From Podospora pseudocomata (Eukaryota > Ascomycota > Sordariomycetes > Sordariales > Podosporaceae), in assembly GCF_035222375.1 (NCBI RefSeq), contig NC_085887.1, positions 3,199,501 through 3,263,500 of the forward strand: DNA of 64,000 nt. Direction: 5' to 3'. Both the position numbers and the translations under genes were made by a program. This document shows positions 34,845-45,780 of this stretch, one piece after another; within the stretch, counting starts at the first letter, position 1, and each line of letters opens with the position of its first letter. The notes below the pieces were generated by a model that saw nothing but the letters and a program-made list of their open reading frames with translations, did no database searches and was not told the DNA's origin.

Positions 34845-37757
34845 CCACAGCAGAAGCCACGTATGGCGGGCTTTGTGGATGCGGATGCGCTTTCGAGACT
34901 GGACTCGGTATCAACGGCTACCGTGACATCTGGCCGGCGGCGGAAACACAGCAATGATTGGGATCAGGACGATACCTCTCAGAAATCGAATAACCGGAGC
35001 TCGAGTAACCGGTCGCCTGTTGAGCATCAGCATCAGCATCAGCACGAAAGTCACCGGGTGCCCTACTTTAGGTATTTTGGGCCGACTGCCATCGTCCCAG
35101 GCTTCAAGCAGATGGTGGTGGACATCTCGCGCGAGATTCATCGTGATAGGCGCAAGAGTCGGGGCAGTTCCTTCTCGACAACATCACCAGGGTCATTGTA
35201 CGGGTGCGGTGCAGGGCAGCACCATTTCACCAACCCGGGAACCGAGTTCGACAGTCTCGAAGACATTCCGGTTTATGACGTGAACGATTCGAATCCGGTT
35301 CACCCTTTGATCCTCAACCTCGCCATAACCTTCTTCACTCACCTTGGTTGCAACTATCAGTTTATGCGAAAGGACAGGACCCTGCGCATGCTCAAGGAAA
35401 AGAGACTGGAGCCCATCTTGGTAGATGCAATGTGCGCTTTGGCAGCTCGCTTTTCTGACGACCCCATTTTCATCAACCCACATGACGGAAAAGAAAAGAG
35501 ATCAGAGTTCGGGCAGGTGTTCGCTCGGCGTGCCAAAGCGGCCACGGTGGACACTTTCCCATGCCCATCCGTTGCTGCTGTGCAGGCCTGTCTTTTGATG
35601 GCATACGAAGGGTTCGGGGCAAACCAGGACAGCGCTCTCTGGATGTATTTGGGCCTGGCCATCAGGATGGCGGTCGATCTCGGTCTTCAGAAGCTGGAAG
35701 GTGTCAAGTACCAAGGTGAACGAGATCCCTGGTACACGAGAAGCTGGAGCCGGAAAAGCAACGATGGATCCGATGAACCCGAGGGAAAGCGAAACGACGA
35801 AGAGGTTTTGGGGCCGCACGAGCAGCGCGAGGTGGAACAGGAGCGCATGGATACCTTTTGGGCTGTCTTTGTTCTGGACCGTGTCATATCGTCGGGAACA
35901 GGACGTCCAGTCACGTTCCGTGACGACGACTTTGAGCTGTCTCTTCCGGAACACGCCATCGATCCGGTCTCGGGCTGGCCCGACCCCTTCCCGCCGTTCA
36001 TCGAGATCATCCACCTGTACGGCAGAGTGTCGGATGTTTTGAACAATATCCGGGATGCCAACGACCTCACCGAGGAGAAGATGCAGAAGCTTGCACAAAT
36101 GGAGATTGACTTGAGCCACATTTACAAGAAGCAGGATTCGCGTCTCCATTTTGACCCTGCCAACTTTCGAAAGTATGTCGAGGCAGGAAAGGGCACCATC
36201 TTTATTCTGCTGCACTTTTGGTTCCACGCTCTGATCGTTGTCCTTCATCAGCCGACGCTGTTGACTCCGTTTTACAGCCTCAGACCGACTCAGTTGCTGC
36301 CGAACAGCCGGGAGCTCTCCATGTCGAGTGCCAAAACCATTGCTGACATCCTCGCCTTTGCCGACCTGATCGATCCAAAGAGTTTTATCGGGAACCCGTT
36401 CACATCCCAGCCAATTTACATCGCTGCATGTGCCTTCTTGATGGAATCTGGAGCGAATGCGTCACACCCCCCTTCGCGAGAGCCATCACCTTCTCCAGAA
36501 GCCAAGTCTCGCTTTTTCAAAGGCATCCCTGGGAAATTGGGCCCATCTATTGACCCCCGACAGAAACACTCACTCCTTGTCTCTGCTGCCAATTCGAACT
36601 ACACGCGGTGTTACAAGTCTCTCCAGCAACTGCAGCAGTACTGGGCGGGCGTCGGTTACATTCTCAACGCCCTGGACCAAAAATCAAAGGGCATCTGGGA
36701 CTGCGAGACGTTCACAAAGGAGGAATACGAACCCATCACGCTGGCCCGTCGTCGTTCACTGGAACGCTTGCCGCGATTTGAGCATCCCGCCTCGCCCAAC
36801 GTTCCACCCATCGCATACTCTCTTACTGGGACCACAAACTCGCCAAACTCGAACCTGACGGTCTTGTTCCAGAATCCAGCAAATACCACACTTCCGCCCA
36901 TACCGCCACCTCCACCTCTCTCGGTTCCAGTGTCTGCCGCAACACCTCCTGGGAACATGACATATGATCCCGTCCGGCAAAGCCTTCCAGACACTCCATC
37001 TGCTATGCTCCCGCCGGCCTATCCCCAAGCCAATATATCGACTCTGCGCTACCAGTCGAGAACTCCCAAACTATCCAGGTTACCACAATCGCCGGCAATG
37101 GGCAAGTCCCTACTAAAATACGAATCCTCCCCCTCTGTCGACTTAGACCTGCACACACCCCCACCCGCAGACAGATATCAGAGGCAGAACCACCACCCCA
37201 CGCATCATCAGACCAGCCACAACAACAACAACAACAACAACAACAACCAGAACCACCACCACATCCCCTCCTACGCCTCCTCCTCCTCTTCCACCACCAC
37301 CCACCACCACCACCACCACCACCACTCCTCCAACACCTCAAGCTACGAAACCTCAACCGCGCACGAGGGGTCCCCTTCCACAACCCCGACAGATTCCGGT
37401 TTGCACCACTACCAGCACAATTCCCACGACCATCATCACGGGAATCACCACGACAACAACCATCACGACGATAACAGCGTAGGTCATAACGAGTACGAGA
37501 CAGATTTTAGTCATGGTGGGTTGATTTCAGGGGGAGGAGGAGGAGGAGGAGGAGGAGGAGGAGGGGGAGGGGGGTACGGGTACTTGGAGATTAATCCGAT
37601 AAGCGAGGCGATTACTTCGAATAGCTTTGAAGTGAATTTTGATATGTTGGGGCTACAGAGCGATTTGATGATGCCGCCTTGGTTGGAGATTTTACCTGGG
37701 GAGGTGCTGGGGGGGTTGTTTGAGGGGGGATTGATGCATCATGGGCAGCATATGTGA
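34243..37757 (+). CDS. Zn2Cys6 transcription factor with fungal-specific MHR
   Basis: Exons 34243-34322 and 34418-37757 give 1,139 residues. The intron splits the DNA-binding region: exon 1 supplies the basic SKRRRINAA and exon 2 starts CLTCRKRKTRC. The binuclear cluster uses Cys28, 31, 38, 45, 48 and 55 with spacing C-x2-C-x6-C-x6-C-x2-C-x6-C. An acidic linker and a pure 24-codon CAA polyGln tract (34773-34844) follow. The fungal_trans middle homology region runs from about residue 280 to 600, including VDAMCALAARFSDDP and SALWMYLGLAIRMAVDLGLQ. The C-terminal quarter is rich in Asn, His and Gly runs and ends in a hydrophobic/acidic segment that could be an activation domain. A nuclear sequence-specific regulator; its targets cannot be told from sequence. 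Confidence 0.92.
34773..34844 (+). repeat. Pure (CAA)24 polyglutamine tract
   Basis: 24 consecutive CAA codons inside the Zn2Cys6 regulator, preceded by four His codons. No CAG interruptions, so it should be prone to slippage and length variation between strains. Confidence 0.95.
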
Positions 37758-39891
37758 TTTCTGGGGGGGGGATTTCTTTTTTTCCTTTTTTTGGCAGGCG
37801 GTTAGGGTTGGGTTGGGTTGGGACTGGAGTTGGATTAGGAAGAGGGGGGATATGTGGGTTGGGATTGGGATTGGGATTGGAGTAGGGTGTTTATGATTAT
37901 GATGATGGGCTTCAAGGTGGATGGGATACATGAGGATGATATCATGGGTGTCTTCAAGGTGGCTTTTGTTTTTGGAATTACTATGTTGGGGTATGATGTG
38001 ATGCATGTTTTGTTTTAGCATTACATTTTGGCAAGCCAGGGAGGATATCTTGGTTTTTTTTTTCCCTTCACTATCCAATGTTTCTATTTTGATTTTGAAC
38101 ATCATGATTCTTGCATTTACGTTTTTGTTTTTTTTTCTTTTTCTTTCACCTCCACGCATTCGATCTCATGACATGATGGGAAGCAAGCAACAAGGCGAAA
38201 GAGGGAGAGAGGGGTAAATACAGGAAAATAAAAACAGTAATTTTAAGATGGGGACAAGAGGAAATTGGGCGGCCTTCAAATGCTTTTTTTGTTGTTCTGT
38301 TCAAGCGAGCGAGCGAGTTGAGCTGCATTTTGTTTTTGTTTTGTTTCTGTTTTGGGCATTTCGTGTTATCATCAGCGTTGGGATTCGAGTTATGAGGGGA
38401 GAATGTCAACCAACATCATGCTGGTTAATGGGTTATCATAGTGGGATTTGATGAGAGGAGGGAGGAGCCGAAAGGTGCATAAATACCACAATGGGGGGGC
38501 AGAGACCTTGATAATTACGAGGATCTTTTTGCTTTGCTTGCCCTCATAATGAGAGTGTTACCGAAGACACCACTGGCAAAGCAACCGTATATAAGACTCT
38601 CGGCAACCACTAATACCCCCCCAGACCCATACCCATACATCCATCCCCTCGGCCTTAAAAAACCATCCGTACGACGTAGGTGCATGCCCCTTTTGCATTT
38701 CTAACATGCCTTGCTATAAATAGCAAAGCCTCTACGTACAGTCTTACATAACACTTTAAACTGACGACTGCACCCCCCCCCTGTTCGCGGGTTGGAGAAG
38801 TGGAAAAAGCTTGTAAGATGGGTCCCGGATCTCAGCTGAGATGGAGACTTTGTCTAGGTTTGATATGAGGCCGGGCTCTGGTAGGCTCGGTTCTGGAACT
38901 GTTCCAATAGGCTCGCTACCGCGGGAGGGGGTGAGTAAGGGGGGGACAAGCCTGCTACGTACCAGTTTACAGAGTGTGTAAGGACTGGAATGATGGATGC
39001 GCTCCTGTGACAGTGGCAGGTGTCAAAGTCTGGAGGGGGTGTCGGTCATCTTGGAGATATCATCATCTGCAGGTTTTGTGACGGTGGTTCGGTACCGAGT
39101 TTGGGACTGGGTTGTTGCAGGGTTGTTATTGTGACCTACCCTCATCATGTTTCATGTTGTCTTGATGCCGAGATCGAAGATTTGGGTCAAGGAGGGGGAT
39201 GATGGATTGAGGACGAGGAGAAGCCAGACAGTATACTCAGCCAGGCTGTCAGCTACAACAGCACCAAGTCAACAACAAACTCGAGGGGACTTGCTCATCC
39301 AACCTCTCTCGCCGACGTGGCTCCCAGATCTCGACAGGAAGCAGCACCATGTCAGATTCATATACGACAACGACCGGCAGGTATAGCTACCTACCTATCT
39401 ACATCACCTTTCATCACAACCGCACGTCAAAGCCGTTCACAGCCCTCCCAGTCAGTCCACCCCCACACTCTTCCGCAGTCCGCCTGACGGACCAAAAAAA
39501 GTAACGTCGGGGGGCGACCCCAACTCCCGCACCTGCTCCCCGGAGTTCGTGTGTGGGCGGTGGATCCCAACCCCAGGTTCTCGCTCCTGGAATAGCGCTG
39601 TTGATGATATCCCCAGCATCGATCGCCCCTGGGTTGTTGAGAGGCCGAGCGATCATGTGGAATGGTGGCTGCATGGATGGGCGCTAGTGTGGCATGAACT
39701 ACACTGAAAATCCGAATCTTCAGCGAAAACGAAGGCGCGAGGTGTAGGATTGTGGTGGGATGAAGTATCAAGAAGGGTGATGTTTGGGTGTGATAGAGTT
39801 GGGGATTTCGGGTTTGAGGTTCGGAGATAAGAATATGCTTAGATCGATGACACTGATATCACCAGATGAGCAGAAAACGGACACTGCGGAC

Positions 39892-39956
39892 TGTGGACTG
39901 TGGACTGTGGACTGTGGACTGTGGACTGTGGACTATGGACTGTGGACTGTGAACTG
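39892..39956. repeat. ACTGTGG heptanucleotide minisatellite
   Basis: About nine or ten tandem copies of a 7-nt unit (GGACTGT), with single-base variants near the ends and one internal ACTATGG unit. Not in any gene. Confidence 0.9.
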
Positions 39957-41022
39957 TCCTTATGGTTGCCCATATCGGACAGTTCAGTCGCAGCGAGCGC
40001 GCGAACGAAACGACATCATCACAACGGTATGGGGATATGGGGATGCGGCTCATGATAGCGGCTGAGACATGAGAGGGCTGATGGGACGGAAGGCGGCGGG
40101 CTATTTTTTGGAGACCGTTTCTCAAGACTTTCCCCCACACTCACTACCATTCTGGGGTGGACACGGCTCAGACAGTCGGCTGCGCTACCGCAGCGGGGCA
40201 GCGGCCAGCCGGACCAATCAGGGAACACGCATAGCAGCGGACTCGGCTGGCGACGGGAGGCTGACAGTTGTCAGACCCTAACAGGCCCTGTTGTCAAGGC
40301 TTTGGGTTGTTCTTGGGGTGTGGGGTAAAGGACAGGGGGTTTGACTCCCGACACTTGGAGCCGTGGTGGAGGAGGGCGGCCCCGCTATATCGATTACCGT
40401 GAACAAGTCCCGATTTCGAACCACCCCTCACGCCCGAAGGAACCACATGGCGCCAGCAGTTTTCTGGAAAAGATGGACGCCCGTGACGCCCACTGACGCC
40501 GTAGTGGCCGTCCTCCATGCCAGCAGAGCGATGTCACGGCCTCTTGTCCCATCTCTCGGCCAATGGTGACCCGAGCAGCCCTACACAGCCTACACAGCCG
40601 TGTACCTTGCCGGTATCTAGTATACGTCAGGACAGGAACCTCGTCGCTTTTTCGCTTCCGAGTCAGGCGCTCCAGCGAGTCCCATCCAGTCCCCCCTGGC
40701 CATCATCCCGAGCTCCTTGCCGCGATCCTAGGGTGCACCATGCATTGGCGTCTCAGCCCGTCCACCCCGTGAACCCCGTCCATCTGGCCCGACACTCGGA
40801 TCCTGGCCCGGACCCCGGTTTCTGGGAAAGCGTCGAGAGAGCGCGAGACGGATCTGCCACTGGCGAGAGCCGCTGACGGAGGTGTGGGAGGAGGAGGAGG
40901 AGTAAGTAGGGCGAAGAAATTCTATCAAGTATTTGACCCCTCCCACCTCCTGCTCGTCCCAAACTTTTCATCGTGATCTCTCCATCCTTCTTCTCTTTTT
41001 TCCCAAGATACCCAGTGCTGCT

Positions 41023-41070
41023 CTCTCTCTCTCTCTCTCTCTCTCCCCCCTCTCTCTCTCTCTTTTTTTT
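41023..41070 (+). promoter_or_regulatory. CT-rich tract in the phenol 2-monooxygenase leader
   Basis: Nearly pure TC repeats followed by a T-run end about 65 nt before the ATG. Pyrimidine-rich tracts just upstream of the start are typical of strongly expressed filamentous-fungal genes. The codon bias of the gene agrees with strong expression. Confidence 0.55.
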
Positions 41071-41134
41071 TTCTTGTTTCTTTGGATCATCACCCCCCTT
41101 TCTAGACATCACATACACACACTCAGTCTTCACA

Positions 41135-43125
41135 ATGGCCTCTGAGCAGAAGCAGCACCCCAGCCCCAACCATTATGACATTGGTAAGCCTCCTCCTTAA
41201 GACTCACAGACAAGAAGTAGTAGAGTGAGATATATCTAACACCCACGACAGTCATTGTTGGTGCCGGTCCCGTCGGCCTGATGCTCTCGACCTGCCTGGC
41301 GAGATGGGGTTACAAGATTAAGCACATCGACAACAGACCTGAGCCTACCGCCACTGGCCGTGCCGATGGCATCCAGCCCCGTTCCCTCGATCTCCTCCGC
41401 AACATGGGCCTCAAGTCGGCCATCATGGCCCACAAGCCCGCTCGTGTCTACGAGGTTGCTTTCTGGGACCCTCCCACCGGCGGCAAGGGCATTGCCCGTA
41501 CCGGCACCTGGGCCTCTTGCCCCGACTTCATCGATGCCAGATACCCCTTCACCACCCTCCTCCACCAGGGTCTGATCGAGCGTGCTTTCATCGCCGACCT
41601 CGAGAAGAACAACACCACCGTCCAGCGCCCCTGGACCATCACCGGCTTCACCTCTGACGAGCAGGCCGACCCCGAGTACCCCGTCAGCGTCGAGCTCCAG
41701 CACGTCGACGGCACCTTCAAGGAGAGCGTCAAGGCCAAGTACCTCTTCGGCGGCGAGGGCGCCCGCTCCTTCGTCCGTGACCAGCTCAAGATTGGCATCA
41801 CCCACAAGGACCCCATCGCCTACGTCTGGGGTGTCATGGACGGTGTCGTCAAGACCGACTTCCCCGACATCAAGATGAAGTGCACCATCCACTCGGAGCA
41901 CGGCTCCATCATGGTCATCCCCCGCGAGGACAACATGGTCCGCCTCTACATCCAGATCGCCTCCTCCACCGACCCCGACTTCAACCCCCGCAAGACGGCC
42001 ACCGTCGAGGAGGTCCAGGCCTCGGCCAAGCGCATCCTCCAGCCCTACAGCATTGAGTGGGAGCGCGTCGAGTGGTACTCTGTCTACCCCATCGGCCAGG
42101 GCATTTCCGACAAGTACACCCTCGACCACCGCGTCTTCCTCGGCGGCGACGCCTGCCACACCCACTCCCCCAAGGCCGGCCAGGGCATGAACACTGCCTT
42201 CCTCGACGCCCTCAACCTCGCCTGGAAGATCCACGCCGTCGAGGGCGGCCTCGCCCACAAGTCCATCCTCGAGACCTACGAACCCGAGCGCAAGGACGTC
42301 GCCGAGACTCTTTTGTCTTTCGACAACAAGTACGCCAAGCTCTTCTCCCAGCGCCCCCCCTCCTCCAACGAGGTCGCCGCCGCCACGGCCCAGAAGGCCT
42401 CCTCCGGCGCCGAGGAAAACGAATTCATCAAGACCTTCAAGGAGTCCTGCTCTTTCACTTCCGGCTACGGCGTAGCCTACAAGGCCAACCAGCTCAACTG
42501 GTCCCCCGAGCACCCGGCCCAATCCCACGTCATCGCCAAGTCTGACGCCCTGGTCCCCGGCCGCCTCTTCAGGAACGCCGACGTCACCCGCGTCGTCGAC
42601 GCCAACGTCGTCCATCTGGAGCAGGAGATCCCCCTCAACGGCGCCTTCCGCCTCTTCGTCTTCGCCGGCAAGCCCTCCGTCACGGGCCAAGCCCTCAAGG
42701 ACTTCGCCGCCGGCCTCGCCAAGAAGAACAGCTTCTACTCTGCCTACCAGCGCGCCGATATCGACTCTGTCTCTCACCACGAGAGGCACAACCCCCACTC
42801 CAAGTTCTTCACCATCTGCACTGTCTTTGCCGCCAAGAGGAACGAGATTGAGATTAGCCGGGACTTGCCTGCGCTGCTGGCGAGGTACAAGGACAATGTT
42901 TATGCTGATGATCGGTGGTCGAGGAATTTCCCTGACGCGAAGGCGATGGCGCATGCGAAGATGGGGTTGGATGAGGAAAGGGGTGGGGTTGTGGTCGTTA
43001 GGCCGGATGGGTACACTGGTGTTGTTGTTGCGCTGGAGGAGGGGAGCGCGACGGTGGACGCGCTGAATGCGTACTTTGGGGCTTTTGCGAGCAAGAAGTT
43101 GGGGGAGGCGCAGGCTCAGCTTTGA
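41135..43125 (+). CDS. FAD-dependent phenol 2-monooxygenase
   Basis: Exons 41135-41183 and 41252-43125 give 640 residues, a normal length for the family. It should hydroxylate phenol-type aromatics ortho to the OH using NADPH, O2 and FAD, feeding catechol degradation. Features: Rossmann motif [10 protein letters not shown] (17-26), [16 protein letters not shown] in place of the more usual CDGxxS motif, the FAD-binding [19 protein letters not shown], and a C-terminal thioredoxin-like Phe_hydrox_dim region ([10 protein letters not shown], then [12 protein letters not shown]). No targeting signal, so cytosolic. Most of the CDS uses C-ending codons almost exclusively; the last ~290 nt switch to G/T-ending codons. 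That bias also creates a long spurious open frame on the other strand. The exact substrate is not fixed by the sequence. Confidence 0.93.
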
Positions 43126-43608
43126 CTAGGGAGTAGGTTGTGAAGGAGGGGGAAAAGAAAGGGGTAGCCATGGGAATAAGGAGTTTTTTTTTTTTTTTTT
43201 TGGGGGGGTTTTTGTTTTTTGTTGGTTTTTGGGAATAATGAGGGATCAATCACAACTTGAAAGATTTTGAAAGGGGGATTCTCTTTTTGAGAGAGGGGGA
43301 TCTTCTGGGATATTTCGCATTGTATAAATACATATATATAGCATCATCTCATGAGTTGTTCTGTTTAGGTTTTTCTTGGTATATAATTGTTCAAAAACTC
43401 TTGTTGTTCGTCTTGAAATGTGATGGGGTTTACAGGTACACACATCGATTTGCTTCCTAACATACACCAGATATATACCACTTTCCTTTTTTCCCCATCC
43501 ATATTTACCTTGTTGAATACCCAACCCCCCCGCCCCTTATTAAACGCCGCCACTTTCCCACACCCTCGTCATTATGCATACAAAACCATCATTACCCCCC
43601 TTGGTTCC
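43126..43608. other. Convergent spacer, hydroxylase / regulator
   Basis: 483 nt between two 3' ends, with T/G homopolymer runs near 43184-43208. No other feature is visible. Confidence 0.5.
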
Positions 43609-45780
43609 TCACCCGAAAACCAAACTAACCTCCATCTCCCTACAAACAGTCCTCCACAGCTCCTCCCTCTCCTCCTCCTTCCCCTTTGCCTTCCCCCCTT
43701 CCTCCTTCTCCTTCTCCTTCCCCTTCTCCTCCTTCTCCTTCCCCTTCTCCTCCTCATCCACCCGTCTCCAAACCTCACCCACAACCTCCCACGCCCTTCC
43801 AATATTCCTCATCCCCTGCCTTCGTTCCACCTTCTCGAACGCCTCCCTCGCCAACTCCCTATCCCTCCCCTCCCCCGCCTCACAAGCAGCCACAAACAAC
43901 GGCCAAAGCAAAGCCGACATCGGCCCCCTATGCCCAACAGTGGCCACACAATTCTTCAGCGTCAACCTCGTGTGCCTCCTCACAAGCCCATGGCCCCTCC
44001 CATACCCGAGAATGGTCCGATACAAATAAAGCAAAGAAGCATGCCGGTACGCAAGCGAGTTGTGGTATATGCTCGGGATATTACTCGACTTTCCCCTGAT
44101 AGCCACAACAGGCACCGGGTCCGCTTCAGGATCATCATTCCCCTCCGGAGGCGTAAAGTCAGCAGGCAGCTGCGGCTGCCAGTTGTTCAACGCTGCCTCG
44201 ATCGCCTGTGCCGTGGAGCTGAATTCTGTTCTCAAGACGGCAATCTTTGTCGGGGAGGAGTCGGACGAGATGGCGTGGTTGAGGGAGGATTTGAGGGAGG
44301 AGAGGCCCGAGAGTCGGTGGATGATGGGCCAGAGGGTGGTTGACATGCCCAGTAGAGTGTCAATGTTGCTCAGCGGGGAGGTGGGCGTCGCGCCGATGGG
44401 GGAGAAGGGGAGCAGGCCGCCCGGGGAGGGGGTGGTGCTGATCGGGGAGGTGTTGTTTGATAAAGCAGTGATCACGTCGTAGAACCGAAAGGCTCTCTCG
44501 AGAAAGACGCCTGCCGGGTCGAGCAGGTCGTCGGTGCTGCACATTATTGTCAGGGCGCCCTTTAGGTGGCCGGCTACGATGTTGGAGCGGCCTTTTTGGA
44601 CGAGCTAGCATGCAGGGTGTCAGCACTGATCTGGAGGTTCCAAGACGTTGCGGTTGAGCTTACGCATTCATAATACACAAGCAGCATTATGGCCGCCAGA
44701 ATGTCCGTCCGGTTGGCCTTTTCCTTTTGCGCAATCATCTGCGCCACGCCCTGTATGGCCTGGTTGTGAAAGTAAAGAGACTTTTCCGAGTTCTCAATCC
44801 CGCGATACTCGAGGTGGGCGCACGAAAGCGCAAGGATCGAGTTGAGCACCGGTGGGCTCTTGCGTGTGAGCGGGAGTATCAATTGCTGAAACGGATTGCC
44901 CGTCTCCTCGCGAAAGACGATGAGATGTGACAAGACGTTGCAAAAGTGATCGATCAGCGCCCTGCGGTTCGGACGCTCGGTGAACTCGGTAAAGGCGGGG
45001 GCGTGAAACTCTTGAAGCGGCGACGCTACAGAACATGGCGCAATCATGGCCAAGTCAGGAGGCGCCTTCGATGCAGCTCGTGGTGATATCGGCCCGGCGG
45101 CAGGTGAGGCCCCTTCATCGTCAGCGGGGGCATCGGCCTCCGGGCTTCCTCCGTTTGGCGATTCTTGCGGGGCCTCGTTGGGGTAGTCGTCCAAGATGTC
45201 GATGGGAGGGTACTCGCCGAGGGAGAAATGAGTGTTGAAGATAACAGCTGGCGGCTCCCCGTAACGCGTCAAGTCTTGACCACGGTTCTCGACACCCCAA
45301 CCGAGATAACTAGAGTTGTGACTGTAATAGCTGAGTTCAGATAGTCGTCGAGCTCCCGAGTAGTGTTCGGAAGATGTACCCGCTGCCGCGTGCGGTGCAG
45401 ATTCACGTCGTTTTCGCTGTCTTGGTTTCACAGTCCCGTACACACACTCAACACCTTGCTCTGAGCAACGCGAGCAGGTCGGCCGTTTCTCGTCGCACTT
45501 CTTCTTCTGTCAAGGCTATTAGAAACACAGTCTGCCCAAAGACTGTAGGGCAACCAGACAAACCTTTTCTTTGCTGCATTGGAGTCAGAAAAACATATCA
45601 AATCAAGTAGCAGCTGTGTCAAGCAGGCAATGCGGGACTCACCAGAATGTGCAACCTATATCCCAAACATATCTTGTTAGCTGTCTGATGTGAGGGGCAA
45701 GTTATGAATGCATTGTTCTTACCTCCTCTTGACCGCCTCTTGGGTGGCTTTGGAGGCGCCAGTCGCGTGTACAGCAACAT
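43609..45780 (-). CDS. Zn2Cys6 transcription factor with microexons
   Basis: Five exons on the minus strand: 45780-45723, 45655-45643 (13 nt), 45573-45564 (10 nt), 45506-44664 and 44604-43609. Together they give 639 residues with every junction in frame. Only this splicing rebuilds the cluster [21 protein letters not shown]...C (C-x2-C-x6-C-x6-C-x2-C-x6-C), and each intron has a normal donor and acceptor. The basic N-terminus is [10 protein letters not shown] Ser/Pro/acidic linker and a fungal-specific middle region follow ([37 protein letters not shown]). The last ~60 residues are a Glu/Lys run ([18 protein letters not shown]). A nuclear regulator, similar in architecture to many fungal C6 factors. 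It lies tail-to-tail with the phenol hydroxylase; a regulatory link is only inferred. Confidence 0.88.

Larger units (their letters stand above)
37758..41134. other. Intergenic region upstream of phenol 2-monooxygenase
   Basis: About 3.4 kb with no supported gene. It holds G-rich imperfect repeats just after the regulator (GGGTT and GGGATT units, 37800-37880), a heptanucleotide minisatellite at 39.9 kb, CCAAT boxes near 40213 and 40559, and a pyrimidine tract immediately before the hydroxylase start. Confidence 0.5.

Noticed and set aside
37800-37885. TTAGGG-like G-rich repeats as an interstitial telomere
   Set aside because: Units vary (GGGTT, GGGATT) and only one true TTAGGG copy is present; it is imperfect simple sequence at a gene 3' end.
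41236-42954. 572-codon open frame on the minus strand opposite the phenol hydroxylase
   Set aside because: It is a by-product of C-ending codon bias on the sense strand. Its composition (Gly/Val/Leu/Asp-rich) has no domain, and the sense strand encodes a clear enzyme.
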